From NCBI GenBank assembly GCA_051657715.1, contig JBOFLF010000042.1, positions 1 through 54,639 on the forward strand: a DNA stretch of 54,639 nucleotides. Direction: 5' to 3'. Shown here in pieces: positions 1 through 8,439 of the stretch. A program made the translations under genes and the position numbers. The stretch comes from JBOFBH01 sp051657715. GTDB taxonomy: Bacteria; Actinomycetota; Actinomycetes; Actinomycetales; Angustibacteraceae. A model generated the notes under the pieces. It was given only the letters and a program-made list of their open reading frames with translations, was not told the origin of the DNA and searched no databases. Each line of letters opens with the position of its first letter. The stretch's first letter is position 1.

Positions 1-79
1 GAGCTCAAGCCCCAATACGTCGGTCAGTGATCTCATGCTGAGGTCTCGGGTTGCTGCCTCAGGTCAGCGAGCACGAGCA

Positions 80-95
80 TCTGGTCGCGACCAGA
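80..95. promoter_or_regulatory. 16-bp perfect palindrome in pilD promoter
   Basis: The bases TCTGGTCGCGACCAGA form a perfect 16-bp palindrome. It ends 5 nt before the TAGGCT hexamer proposed as the pilD -10 box, so a dimeric regulator bound here would cover the promoter spacer. The regulator is unknown and the role is inference. Confidence 0.4.
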
Positions 96-100
96 CCCAC

Positions 101-106
101 TAGGCT
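101..106 (+). promoter_or_regulatory. -10 box of leaderless pilD
   Basis: TAGGCT matches the actinobacterial TAnnnT -10 consensus and ends 8 nt before the pilD GTG. No Shine-Dalgarno sequence lies between, so transcription probably starts at or next to the start codon. No convincing -35 hexamer is visible. Confidence 0.45.
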
Positions 107-114
107 CAGGCGAC

Positions 115-894
115 GTGATCGCACTGGCAGGGGTCTGCGCATTGCTCGGTTTGATCGTCGGGTCGTTCCTCAACGTGGTGATCTGGCGGGTGCCGCGGGG
201 AGAGTCCGTGGTCACGCCGCCGAGCCGGTGCCCGGGGTGCCAGCAGCTGATCCGCCCGTGGGACAACGTGCCCGTGCTCGGCTGGCTGGTGCTGCGAGGC
301 TGGTGCCGGCAGTGCCGAGCCCCGATCAGTGCGCGCTACCCGGCCGTCGAGCTGGCCACCGGTCTGCTGTTCGCCGCGATCGCCTGGCGGTTCGGAGCGA
401 CCTGGGAGCTGCCGGCCTATCTGTACCTCGGCGCGATCGGCATCGCCCTCACCATGATCGACATCGACGTGCACCGGCTGCCGGACGTGATCGTCAAACC
501 GTCCTACGTGGTTCTCCCGGCGCTGCTGCTGATCCCAGCCGCGACCGGTGGTCGCTGGGGGGATTTGCTGCGGGCTGTCGTCGGCGGCGCCGCGATGTAC
601 GGGTTCTTCCTGATGCTCAAGGTGATCAAGCCGGAAGGCATGGGGTGGGGCGACATCAAGCTCGCCGGCGTCCTCGGCGCCGGCCTCGGCTGGCTCGGCT
701 GGGGGGCGCTGGCGGTCGGGACGTTCGCGGGTTTCCTGTCCGGTGGTCTCTACAGCGGCGTGCTGTGGGCCGCGGGGCTGGCAACCCGCAAGAGCCGGAT
801 CCCCTACGGGCCGTTCCTGATCGGGGGAGCCATGCTCGGTGTCTTCTGGGGCCAGCGGCTGTTCGACGCCTACCTACGACTGTCCACGGCCTGA
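115..894 (+). CDS. pilD: Type IV prepilin peptidase / N-methyltransferase (A24 family)
   Basis: This membrane aspartic protease cleaves the leader of type IV prepilins at the cytoplasmic face and, in bifunctional members, methylates the new N-terminus. Residues 16-25 read GSFLNVVIWR, the conserved first-helix signature. Cys39/Cys42 and Cys64/Cys67 form the two CxxC pairs of the zinc-binding cytoplasmic loop typical of bifunctional enzymes. The catalytic aspartates are expected in IDID (115-118) and GMGWGD (175-180). Several hydrophobic helices make up the rest, and 259 residues is a normal length. It lies upstream of pilMNO on the same strand after a 129-nt gap, so it probably serves that pilus. 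The ATPases, platform protein and pilins are not in the window. Confidence 0.93.
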   Translation: MIALAGVCALLGLIVGSFLNVVIWRVPRGESVVTPPSRCPGCQQLIRPWDNVPVLGWLVLRGWCRQCRAPISARYPAVELATGLLFAAIAWRFGATWELPAYLYLGAIGIALTMIDIDVHRLPDVIVKPSYVVLPALLLIPAATGGRWGDLLRAVVGGAAMYGFFLMLKVIKPEGMGWGDIKLAGVLGAGLGWLGWGALAVGTFAGFLSGGLYSGVLWAAGLATRKSRIPYGPFLIGGAMLGVFWGQRLFDAYLRLSTA

Positions 895-1023
895 GCGACC
901 GCGGCTGACTTCGTCGCCGTCCACCGCTCAAGTACCTCCTACCCAGCACCGATCCCTCCAAGTGACATCGGCTCCACTCCCGGAGCTGCCACGCGGTGAA
1001 CGCCGCATGGAAGGGGTTTCACA

Positions 1024-2079
1024 GTGGCTGGACGGTCCGCGATCGGTCTCGACATCGGGACGTCGAGCGTGCGCGCTGCTGAACTGTCGTTCGGCAAGCG
1101 CGGTGTGACGCTCGAGAAGTTCGGGCAGGTGGCGCTCGCGCCGGGTGCCGTCCGGGACGGCGAGGTCGTCGACCCGGTTGCCGTTGCCGACGCTCTCAAG
1201 CAGCTCTGGACGCACATCAAGTTCGGCCACAAACAGGTCGTCCTCGGGGTCGCGAACCAGCGGGTCATCGTCCGCCAGGTCGACCTGCCGGCGCTGCCGG
1301 AGAAGGAGCTCAAGGAGGCGCTGCCGCTGCAGGTGCAGGACTTCCTGCCGATGCCGGTCGACCAGGCGGTGCTCGACTTCTTCCCGCTCGAGGAGGTCAC
1401 CGAGTCCAGCGGGCAGCACATGCTGCGTGGCCTGCTGGTCGCGGCGGTCCGCGAGATGGTGCTGGGCAACGTGCAGGCCGTGCAACGCGCAGGTCTCGCG
1501 GTGTCCTCGGTCGACCTGACCCCGTTCGCGGTTCTACGAGCACTGGGGGACAAGGGCCTCACTGACACCGACACCGTTGCTCTGGTGGACGTCGGTTCTC
1601 GGGTCACCAACATCGTGGTGCACCGCGGTGGCGTCCCGCTGTTCGTGCGCATCTTGCTCATGGGCGGCAATGACGTCACCGAGGCGCTGTCCGAGGCACT
1701 CGGGGTCCCGCACGCCCAGGCCGAGGCGATGAAGCAGGACCCGAACGTGGTCGCCGGCCCGGATAGGGCTCCCGACCTGGCGCGTGCGGTCGACGGCACC
1801 ACCGCCACGTTCGTGGACGAGGTCCGCAACTCGCTGGACTACTTCGCCTCGTCCGCACCAGCCGGCACTTATCTGCGCCGGCTGGTGCTGAGCGGCGGCG
1901 GTTCCCGGCTGCACGGCCTGGCCGACCGGTTGGAGGCCGCTACTCGTCTTGCCGTCGAGCCGGGCAACGCCTTGTCCGGGATGACGGTCGGCAACACCGG
2001 TCTGTCGCCGGAACAGATCGCCTTCGTCCAACCGCTGGTCGCGGTACCAGTGGGTCTTGCGATGGGAGTGGACCGATGA
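1024..2079 (+). CDS. pilM: Type IV pilus assembly protein PilM, actin-like ATPase
   Basis: PilM is a cytoplasmic actin-fold protein that binds the N-terminal tail of PilN and links the assembly ATPases to the inner-membrane alignment complex. The nucleotide-binding signature IGLDIGTSSVRAAEL lies near residues 7-21. A second phosphate loop is seen in LVDVGSRVTNIVVHRGG and a third glycine-rich loop in LVLSGGGSRLHGL. At 351 residues it matches the family. The GTG start has AAGGGG 8 nt upstream. The stop overlaps the start of pilN (ATGA), which suggests translational coupling. Confidence 0.93.
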   Translation: MAGRSAIGLDIGTSSVRAAELSFGKRGVTLEKFGQVALAPGAVRDGEVVDPVAVADALKQLWTHIKFGHKQVVLGVANQRVIVRQVDLPALPEKELKEALPLQVQDFLPMPVDQAVLDFFPLEEVTESSGQHMLRGLLVAAVREMVLGNVQAVQRAGLAVSSVDLTPFAVLRALGDKGLTDTDTVALVDVGSRVTNIVVHRGGVPLFVRILLMGGNDVTEALSEALGVPHAQAEAMKQDPNVVAGPDRAPDLARAVDGTTATFVDEVRNSLDYFASSAPAGTYLRRLVLSGGGSRLHGLADRLEAATRLAVEPGNALSGMTVGNTGLSPEQIAFVQPLVAVPVGLAMGVDR

Positions 2080-2858
2080 GCCAGACCGAACCGGTCGCGG
2101 TGGTTGAGACCGGAGCTGCGGTGCTCACCGGGCACCGTGTTGTCCGGGTCAACCTGCTGCCGCCACAGATCGCGCAGGCGCGCCGGCTACGCCGGGTCCA
2201 GGCCGGCCTGGCCGCGGGCATGCTGATCGTGGTCGGGGGCGTGGCCGGACTGTATGTGCTCCACGTCGGAGCCAAGGCGGACGTTGAGCAGGATCTGGCA
2301 GCCGCGCAGGCGCAGACCCGCACGCTTCAAGCAGAGCAGCAGAAGTTCGCCGACGTCCCCCGGACGCTGGCCGAGATCGATGCGCTCACGACGGCGCGGC
2401 AGACCGCGATGGCCACCGACGTCGAGTGGAGCCGCTCGCTGAACAACTTCGCTGTCACGCTCCCACCCAGCGTCTGGTTCGACACCCTGACTTTGACCAC
2501 CGCGTCCGGCGGAGCAGCCGCCGCGCCTGCCCCCAGCCAGTCCTCTGGAGGGGCGGCTGCCGGCGGCGCACAGCCGGCTGCTCCCGCCGCTCCCGCCGCT
2601 CCGGGCGCCACGGTGCCCGGAGCGGGCGCGCCTGCCGCGGTTGGCCTTGGTCTTGTCACCGTTACCGGCTATGCCAAGAGCCACCCGGATGTTGCCAAGT
2701 GGCTGGATGTGCTTGCCAAGCAGCCGGGTATGGCAGACGCCTACTTCACCAACTCCACCAAGGAAAAGCGCGGCCAAACCGAGATCGTCAAGTTTTCCTC
2801 GACGGCCACTCTCACCTCAGAGGCGTTGTCGCGCCGCTACGACCGGAAGCAGGGCTGA
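2076..2858 (+). CDS. pilN: Type IV pilus alignment protein PilN
   Basis: PilN is a bitopic inner-membrane protein that joins cytoplasmic PilM to periplasmic PilO. The family motif VNLLPP occurs at residues 25-30 in the cytoplasmic tail, which is the PilM-binding part in studied homologues. One transmembrane helix spans about residues 43-62, followed by a predicted coiled coil (65-95) and a C-terminal domain. An Ala/Pro/Gly-rich stretch of about 45 residues (roughly 143-188, with repeated PAA) splits the external part, which is unusual and probably a disordered linker. The ATG overlaps the pilM stop. The call rests on the motif, topology and gene order. Confidence 0.85.
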   Translation: MSQTEPVAVVETGAAVLTGHRVVRVNLLPPQIAQARRLRRVQAGLAAGMLIVVGGVAGLYVLHVGAKADVEQDLAAAQAQTRTLQAEQQKFADVPRTLAEIDALTTARQTAMATDVEWSRSLNNFAVTLPPSVWFDTLTLTTASGGAAAAPAPSQSSGGAAAGGAQPAAPAAPAAPGATVPGAGAPAAVGLGLVTVTGYAKSHPDVAKWLDVLAKQPGMADAYFTNSTKEKRGQTEIVKFSSTATLTSEALSRRYDRKQG

Positions 2859-2861
2859 TCC

Positions 2862-3590
2862 ATGAACCGAACCAGCGCGTGGATCGCGGGCACTGCTGCC
2901 ACCGCCGTCCTCATCCTGGTGGCGTCGTGGTTCCTGCTCATCTCGCCGCAGCGCTCGCAGACGTCCTCGCTGCGTGACCAGGTGAGCTCCGCCGAGGCGC
3001 AGAACGACCAGATCAAAGCTCAGACGGCGCAGCTGCGCCGACAGTTCGCCTCCCTGCCGGAGCGGATCGCTGAGCGGGACAAGGTGCTCAAGGAGATTCC
3101 TGACAACCCCGCCCTGCCCCGTCTGGTGCGGACGTTGTCCAGCGATGCGGAGAGCGCCGGTGTCAGCCTGGAGAGCATCGAACCCAGCACTCCTGCCCCG
3201 CTGGCCGCCGCAAGTGGCGCAGGCGCTGGTGGGGCCGCTGGGGCTGGTGCGAGCGCTGCCATTCAGCAGATCGGCACATCGGTCAAGGTTGCGGGAACCT
3301 ACGCGGAGCTGACCATGTTCTTGCAGAAGCTGCAGACCAAGGGGGGCCGGGCGTTCCTGGTCGACGGCATCGTGCTGGCCCGTAACGACAGTGCCGGCAG
3401 CGGGAGCACGTCTGGGGGGGCGACCGCGGGCGGCACGGCCGACTCGGAGAACCCCCAGCTGCTGCTGTCCGTCACCGGGCGGGTGTTCGTGCTCAACCCG
3501 GGAACAGCAGCTTCCGGCGTCGGCGCTGCTCCAGGGCCGGCGGGCGCTGCCAGCCCGGCTCCGGGCGGCGCTGCCGCTACCGCGAGCTGA
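2862..3590 (+). CDS. pilO: Type IV pilus alignment protein PilO
   Basis: PilO is the partner of PilN in the inner-membrane alignment complex of type IV pili. A single N-terminal transmembrane helix (about residues 7-27) is followed by a long heptad-like stretch (35-65) and an alpha/beta domain, the PilO architecture. Two low-complexity Ala/Gly/Ser stretches (around 105-128 and 173-190) and an Ala/Pro-rich tail interrupt it, as in the adjacent PilN. It starts 3 nt after pilN with ATG. Assignment depends largely on order and topology because PilO sequences diverge strongly. Confidence 0.82.
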   Translation: MNRTSAWIAGTAATAVLILVASWFLLISPQRSQTSSLRDQVSSAEAQNDQIKAQTAQLRRQFASLPERIAERDKVLKEIPDNPALPRLVRTLSSDAESAGVSLESIEPSTPAPLAAASGAGAGGAAGAGASAAIQQIGTSVKVAGTYAELTMFLQKLQTKGGRAFLVDGIVLARNDSAGSGSTSGGATAGGTADSENPQLLLSVTGRVFVLNPGTAASGVGAAPGPAGAASPAPGGAAATAS

Positions 3591-3633
3591 CCCACACCAG
3601 CCACCTACGACGACTCCGACGAGGCGAGGAACG

Positions 3634-4305
3634 ATGAGCTTCAGCCCCCCAGTTTCCCCGGACCTCGGGCCAGACCCCGAGTCCACGCCGGACACCCCGG
3701 CCACCGCGGCTGGCAACCGCCGTGCTCTGCTCGTCGGTGGAGGTGTCGCAGTCGGCCTGGCCGCGGTCGCTGCCACCGCCTTCCTGCTGCTGTCCGGTGG
3801 TGATGACGTCGCCGACCAGGGGTCGGTGGCAGCGGCTCGCCCGGGCAGCGGTGCCCTCGGGACGCCGGGTGCGCCCAGCACCGGGCAGCCGGCACCCACC
3901 CCCACCGCCAGCCCCACCGAGTCCGTCCAGGCCTACAACGGCGCCGACTTCACCGACCCGTTCGTCGAGCTGGTCAAAAACGCCGGAGCGTCGGGCGGCG
4001 GCGCGCCCACGGACTCACCGACGGATTCGCCCACGGACCCGCCGGTGGACCCCGTGCCCGGTCCGGCGGGCACGCCCTCCGGCCAGGGCAGCGGCAAGCC
4101 GGCGGTTGCCCAGGAGTTGAAGATGGTGTCCACCAGCACCGACAGCGCCACGATGACGGTGGATAGCAAGAAGTACGTCGTCGCTGTCGGCAAGGGTTTC
4201 GCTCAGTACTACAAGCTGCTCGCGGTGTCCGGCGAGTGCGGCAGCGTGCAGTACGGCGATGTGACCTTCCAGCTCTGCGAAGGCGACGCGATCAGCCTGC
4301 GCTGA
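3634..4305 (+). CDS. Single-pass membrane protein of the pil cluster, function unknown
   Basis: This 223-residue protein occupies the place where pilP follows pilO in proteobacteria. I see no lipobox or other PilP signature. It has a short Pro-rich cytoplasmic tail, one transmembrane helix (about 31-53), a long Pro/Thr/Ser/Gly linker and a small C-terminal domain (about 165-223). That domain contains two cysteines (in ECGS and QLCEGD) that could form a disulfide outside the membrane. A 12-nt repeat encodes TDSPTDSPTDPP near residues 126-137. The ATG is chosen because GAGGCGAGGA precedes it by a few nt and it avoids overlap with pilO. It may be a structural partner of PilN/PilO; this is inferred from position only. 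Confidence 0.75.
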   Translation: MSFSPPVSPDLGPDPESTPDTPATAAGNRRALLVGGGVAVGLAAVAATAFLLLSGGDDVADQGSVAAARPGSGALGTPGAPSTGQPAPTPTASPTESVQAYNGADFTDPFVELVKNAGASGGGAPTDSPTDSPTDPPVDPVPGPAGTPSGQGSGKPAVAQELKMVSTSTDSATMTVDSKKYVVAVGKGFAQYYKLLAVSGECGSVQYGDVTFQLCEGDAISLR

Positions 4306-4412
4306 AGCTAGCGATCTGATGCTCCGTCGCCGGCGGCGACTCTGGGCCAAGAGCTAGGGCCGTGTTTGGCTTCTGGCCCGCGGGTCACGTCAGCAGCGCG
4401 AGATCGACCTGA

Positions 4413-4418
4413 CAGACT
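4413..4418 (+). promoter_or_regulatory. Possible -10 box of leaderless aroC
   Basis: CAGACT ends 7 nt before the aroC ATG and no Shine-Dalgarno is seen. It deviates from TAnnnT at the first base but has the same spacing as the better hexamers at pilD, def and rpe. An inverted repeat (GTCGCC GGC GGCGAC, 4326-4340) lies upstream in the 120-nt gap after the pil genes and could help end pil transcription. Confidence 0.3.
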
Positions 4419-4425
4419 GATCGGC

Positions 4426-5649
4426 ATGCTCAGGTGGTTGACCGCTGGGGAGTCCCACGGCCCGGCTCTCGTGGGCATCCTTGAAGGTCTGCCTGCTGGA
4501 GTGCGGGTGACCACCGACGAGATCGCCGCCGCGCTGGCCCGTCGCCGGCTGGGTTTCGGCCGCGGCGCTCGAATGAAGTTCGAACGGGACGACGTCGAGC
4601 TGCTCGGTGGGGTGCGCCACGGCGCCACCATCGGCTCACCGGTCGCGATCCGGATCGGCAACACCGAGTGGCCCAAGTGGCAGGTGGTGATGGGCACGGA
4701 CCCGGTGGCCGACGCCGACCTAGCCGCCAGCGACGACGTCGGGGCACCCAAGGAGCTTGCCCGCAATCGCCGGTTGACTCGTCCGCGACCGGGCCATGCC
4801 GACCTGGTCGGCATGCAGAAGTACGGGTTCGACGACGCCAGGCCGGTGCTGGAGCGAGCCAGTGCGCGGGAGACCGCGGTCCGGGTGGCCCTGGGTGCGG
4901 TGGCCGCGGCTTTCCTGCGCCAGGCGTACCGGGTCGAGGTCGTCTCCCACACCGTCGCGATCGGTTCAGCCGGGGTCTCCGATGACGCCGCGCTGCCCGG
5001 GCCGGGTGACGTCCCGGCGTTGGACGCGGACCCGGTCCGGGCCTGGGATCCTGCAGGCTCCGCGGCCATGGTGGCCGAGGTCGAGGCCGCTCGACGGGAC
5101 GGCGACACCCTCGGCGGGGTCGTCGAGGTCGTGGCCTACGACCTGCCGCCCGGTCTGGGGTCGCACGTGCACTGGGACCGCCGGCTGGATGCCCGGCTGG
5201 CTGGCGCCCTGATGGGGATCCAGGCCATCAAGGGGGTCGAGCTCGGTGACGGTTTCCGCACCGCGGCCCGCCGTGGTTCGGCCGCGCACGACGAGATGGA
5301 GCGGTCCGCGGACGGGGTGATCCGCCGTCGCACCGACCGGGCCGGGGGCACCGAGGGTGGCATGTCGGTCGGAGGCGTCCTGCGGGTTCGGGCCGCGATG
5401 AAGCCGATCTCCACCGTCCCGCGGGCGCTGGACACCGTCGACGTCACGACCGGCGAGGCGGCGACCGCCATCCACCAGCGTTCGGACGTGTGCGCTGTCC
5501 CGGCTGCCGGGGTGGTCGCCGAAGCGATGGTCGCGCTCGTGCTCGCCCAGGCCTGCCTGGAGAAGTTCGGGGGTGACTCGGTGACGGAGACCGCCCGAAA
5601 CCACGTCGGCTATCTCGCGGCAGTTCCCGACGGGCAGCGGACCTGGTGA
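4426..5649 (+). CDS. aroC: Chorismate synthase
   Basis: Chorismate synthase converts 5-enolpyruvylshikimate-3-phosphate to chorismate using reduced FMN, the last step of the shikimate pathway. The protein opens with the signature GESHGPALVGILEG and carries RRRLGFGRGARM, GSPVAIRIGN and RPRPGHADL. The C-terminal part has GTEGGMSVGG and the RSDVCAVPAAGVVAEAM segment. The chosen ATG gives 407 residues, close to the usual 390-410. An upstream TTG at 4366 would add 20 residues without family similarity. The stop overlaps the aroK start (GTGA), so aroC-aroK-aroB form one translationally coupled unit. Confidence 0.97.
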   Translation: MLRWLTAGESHGPALVGILEGLPAGVRVTTDEIAAALARRRLGFGRGARMKFERDDVELLGGVRHGATIGSPVAIRIGNTEWPKWQVVMGTDPVADADLAASDDVGAPKELARNRRLTRPRPGHADLVGMQKYGFDDARPVLERASARETAVRVALGAVAAAFLRQAYRVEVVSHTVAIGSAGVSDDAALPGPGDVPALDADPVRAWDPAGSAAMVAEVEAARRDGDTLGGVVEVVAYDLPPGLGSHVHWDRRLDARLAGALMGIQAIKGVELGDGFRTAARRGSAAHDEMERSADGVIRRRTDRAGGTEGGMSVGGVLRVRAAMKPISTVPRALDTVDVTTGEAATAIHQRSDVCAVPAAGVVAEAMVALVLAQACLEKFGGDSVTETARNHVGYLAAVPDGQRTW

Positions 5650-6473
5650 CGGACCACGGTGTCGAGCCGTCGGCCGGGCCGGGCGCCGCAGTGGCCGCTC
5701 GGTCGGACGGTCTGCCGGGTCGAGGCTCGGCCGCTGGTCCAGGCCGCGAGCCGGGGGTCGGTCCACCGGGCACTCGGCTGCTCGGAGCCGGAGGGCCGCG
5801 GGTGGTGCTGACCGGGCCGCCGGGTGCCGGCAAGAGCACGGTGGCCCGGCTGGTCGGCAAGCTGCTCGACGAACCGTTCACCGACGTCGACGAGGAGGTC
5901 GAGCGCGAGAGCGGTCGTTCGATCGCCGACCTGTTCATCGAGGACGGCGAGGCGGCCTTCCGGGTGCTCGAGCGGCAGGTCTGCGCTCGGCTGCTGCGTG
6001 CCTCGCCGAGTCTGCCCATGGTCAGCCTCACCGCTCAGTCGGCTGAGCGATTCGCGCAGCCTGCACCACGAGGCGTCGCCGGCGGTCTGCTGTCCGGCGT
6101 CCTGTCCCTCGGTGGCGGCGCCGTGCTTGATCCAGATACCCAGGTCGACCTGCGCGACCTGGTCCGTCGCGCGGGCATCGTGGTGTTCCTGGACGTGGGG
6201 ATCGCGGACGCGTCCCGCCGGGTCGGCTTCGACCGCAGCCGCCCGCTGCTGTCGGTCAACCCGCGCGCCCGGTGGACGGAGATGATGAACGCACGGCGCC
6301 CGGTCTACCAGCGTGTCTCCACCGTCCAGGTCGACACGGCGGGCCGGAGCCCGGAACAGGTCGCGGCCGACGTGGTGGATGCCGTCCGGGCACGTATCGA
6401 CGCGACCGGGCCAGGCGACGCGCCCGGGCCAGGCGACGCGACCCCCGCGGTGTCGGTGGAGGGCGAGCGGTGA
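5646..6473 (+). CDS. aroK: Shikimate kinase with N- and C-terminal extensions
   Basis: Shikimate kinase phosphorylates shikimate with ATP. The Walker A loop is GPPGAGKS (57-64), the shikimate-binding DVD is at 80-82, and GGGAV is at 156-160. RSRPLL supplies the lid region. At 275 residues it is about 100 longer than a typical AroK. The first 50 residues are Gly/Pro/Ala rich, an insert of about 25 residues (around 122-150) precedes GGGAV, and the tail holds a duplicated PGPGDA encoded by an 18-nt direct repeat (6406-6440). The GTG overlaps the aroC stop, which supports this start despite the unusual N-terminus. An internal start nearer the Walker loop cannot be excluded. Confidence 0.93.
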   Translation: MTDHGVEPSAGPGAAVAARSDGLPGRGSAAGPGREPGVGPPGTRLLGAGGPRVVLTGPPGAGKSTVARLVGKLLDEPFTDVDEEVERESGRSIADLFIEDGEAAFRVLERQVCARLLRASPSLPMVSLTAQSAERFAQPAPRGVAGGLLSGVLSLGGGAVLDPDTQVDLRDLVRRAGIVVFLDVGIADASRRVGFDRSRPLLSVNPRARWTEMMNARRPVYQRVSTVQVDTAGRSPEQVAADVVDAVRARIDATGPGDAPGPGDATPAVSVEGER

Positions 6474-7558
6474 GCGGGCCGTCCCGGATCCGGGTCGCTG
6501 GCGACCAGCCGTACGACGTGGTGATCGGTGAGCGGGTGCTCGACCTGGCCCTGCTGGCACCCCTGCTCGGCGACGGCCCGCGCCGAGTGCTCGTGATACA
6601 CCAGGACGCGGTCCGTCGGGTAGCTGCGACGATCCGCGACGACCTGGTCACCCACGGGATCGAGGTGGTTCTCGCGCCGGTGCCCGACGGTGAGGCCGCC
6701 AAGGCCGCCCCGGTGGCCGCGGACCTGTGGGGGACGTTGGGGCGCGCCGGGTTCACCCGGTCAGACGCCGTGGTGGGCCTGGGCGGGGGAGCGGTCACCG
6801 ACCTCGCCGGCTTCGTCGCAGCCACCTGGCTGCGCGGCACCCGGCTGGTGCAAGTGCCGACCACGCTGGCCGGGATGGTCGACGCAGCGATCGGCGGCAA
6901 GACCGGCATCAACACCGCCGAAGGCAAGAACCTGGTCGGCGCGTTCCACCCGCCGGCCGGTGTGGTGTGCGACCTCGCCGTGCTGGAGTCACTGCCGCCG
7001 CGCGACTTCGTGGCGGGGCTGGCCGAGGTGGTCAAGTGCGGCTTCGTGGCGGATCCGACCATCCTGGAGCTGATCGAGCAGGCGCCGCAGCGGGCGGTCC
7101 GCTGGGACGCCCCCACGACGCGCGAGCTGGTGGAGCGCAGCGTCCGGGTCAAGGCGGGGATCGTCGGCGCGGACCTGCGCGAGTCGGGGTTGCGCGAGGT
7201 GCTGAACTACGGCCACACGCTCGGGCACGCTGTCGAGCAGGTGGAGGAGTACCGCTGGCGGCACGGTGACGCGGTCAGCGTCGGCCTGGTCTTCGCCGCC
7301 GAGCTGGCCCGGCTGGCCGGAAGGCTGGACGACGCCACGGCGGACCGACACCGCGCCGTGCTGACGGCGCTCGGCCTGCCGACGACGTACCGCCAGGACC
7401 GCTGGGACGCGCTGCTGCAGGCTGTGCGGCGAGACAAGAAGACCCGGGGGAACCTGCTGCGCTTCGTGGTGCTCGACGGCCTGGCCAGCCCGGCGCGCTT
7501 GGAGGACCCAGATCCCGACCTGCTCCAGCGTGCCTACCGGCGGCTGTCCGCGGGGTGA
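6470..7558 (+). CDS. aroB: 3-dehydroquinate synthase
   Basis: This NAD- and metal-dependent enzyme converts DAHP to 3-dehydroquinate, the second shikimate step. Hallmarks in order are GEAAK, the NAD-binding GGGAVTDLAGFVAATW, PTTLAGMVDAAIGGKTGIN with GKNLVGAFHPP, and the metal ligands in the NYGHTLGHAVE segment. The GTG start overlaps the aroK stop (GTGA) and gives 362 residues, the family norm. aroQ often follows aroB in actinobacteria, but here efp is next after 182 nt. Confidence 0.96.
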   Translation: MSGPSRIRVAGDQPYDVVIGERVLDLALLAPLLGDGPRRVLVIHQDAVRRVAATIRDDLVTHGIEVVLAPVPDGEAAKAAPVAADLWGTLGRAGFTRSDAVVGLGGGAVTDLAGFVAATWLRGTRLVQVPTTLAGMVDAAIGGKTGINTAEGKNLVGAFHPPAGVVCDLAVLESLPPRDFVAGLAEVVKCGFVADPTILELIEQAPQRAVRWDAPTTRELVERSVRVKAGIVGADLRESGLREVLNYGHTLGHAVEQVEEYRWRHGDAVSVGLVFAAELARLAGRLDDATADRHRAVLTALGLPTTYRQDRWDALLQAVRRDKKTRGNLLRFVVLDGLASPARLEDPDPDLLQRAYRRLSAG

Positions 7559-7604
7559 GGTCGTCGGACTGACCCAGCCGCCGAGGACCAGCGCGGCTCG
7601 CCGG

Positions 7605-7610
7605 TACAGT
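7605..7610 (+). promoter_or_regulatory. Possible -10 box upstream of efp
   Basis: TACAGT fits TAnnnT and lies about 130 nt before efp. The intervening leader (7635-7735) holds several copies of a TCGGCATCAGA-like word at irregular spacing and no obvious Shine-Dalgarno before the efp GTG. No good -35 hexamer is seen. Confidence 0.3.
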
Positions 7611-7740
7611 GGTTCGCGGTCAGGTCTGCCCGACCTCGGCACCATCGCCTGACGTCGGCATCAGAGCCTGACCTCGGCATCAGAAAATCGGCATCAGAAA
7701 CCCGACTGGCATCACAGAACCCGACTGGAGCGAGCACGCT

Positions 7741-8301
7741 GTGGCGACGACGAACGACCTGAAGAACGGCATGGTGCTCAACCTGGATGGCCAGCTGTGG
7801 TCCGTCGTGGAGTTCCAGCACGTCAAGCCTGGCAAGGGTCCGGCCTTCGTGCGCACGAAGCTCAAGGCGGTGTTGTCCGGCAAGGTGGTCGACAAGACCT
7901 TCAACGCCGGGACCAAGGTGGACACCGCGACCGTCGACAAGCGTGACATGCAGTACCTGTACCGGGACGGCGACGACTTCGTGTTCATGGACGCCGGCAC
8001 CTACGACCAGATCCCGGTGTCCCACCAGGTCGTCGATCGGGCCGCTGACTTCATGCTGGAGAATCAGGAGGCCGTGGTCGCCATCCACGAGGGAACTCCG
8101 CTGTACGTCGAGCTGCCGACCTCGGTGGTGCTGGAGATCTCCTACACCGAGCCGGGACTGCAAGGGGATCGGTCCACCGGCGGCACCAAGCCGGCCACTC
8201 TGGAGACCGGCGCGCAGATTGCCGTCCCGCTGTTCTTGCAGCCCGGCACCAGGGTCAAGGTGGACACCCGTACCGGTGAGTACCTCGGCCGGGTCAACTA
8301 G
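7741..8301 (+). CDS. efp: Translation elongation factor P
   Basis: EF-P binds ribosomes stalled at polyproline stretches and promotes peptide bond formation. The three OB-like domains are complete in 186 residues. The loop near residues 30-37 reads KPGKGPAF, placing lysine at the tip where E. coli EF-P is beta-lysylated. No modification enzyme gene is nearby, and actinobacterial EF-Ps have been reported to work unmodified. The motif YLYRDGDDFVFMD and the C-terminal GTRVKVDTRTGEYLGR are family typical. Many proteins in this window have Pro-rich linkers, which fits a need for EF-P. nusB follows, the usual efp-nusB order. Confidence 0.97.
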   Translation: MATTNDLKNGMVLNLDGQLWSVVEFQHVKPGKGPAFVRTKLKAVLSGKVVDKTFNAGTKVDTATVDKRDMQYLYRDGDDFVFMDAGTYDQIPVSHQVVDRAADFMLENQEAVVAIHEGTPLYVELPTSVVLEISYTEPGLQGDRSTGGTKPATLETGAQIAVPLFLQPGTRVKVDTRTGEYLGRVN

Positions 8302-8312
8302 CAACGGGCCAA

Positions 8313-8412
8313 CAGCAGCTAGGTCGACAAGCCGTCAAGTCAAACGAGCGGTCAGGTCGACGAGCGACTGGGTCAAACCAAGCAGCCAGGTCGACAAACA
8401 GGCTGATCAGAT
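8313..8412. repeat. Degenerate 33-nt tandem repeat between efp and nusB
   Basis: Three copies of a degenerate unit with the core AGGTCGAC start at 8321, 8354 and 8388. The first two continue to a conserved GTCAAAC. The whole efp-nusB gap (8302-8439) is made of this material and holds no gene. Confidence 0.6.
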
Positions 8413-8439
8413 CGACGATGCGTCGAGGACGGTGCGGAC

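Noticed and set aside
7635..7740. Short repeats upstream of efp as a regulatory RNA
   Set aside because: The TCGGCATCAGA words are irregularly spaced and no stable fold or known RNA family is apparent.
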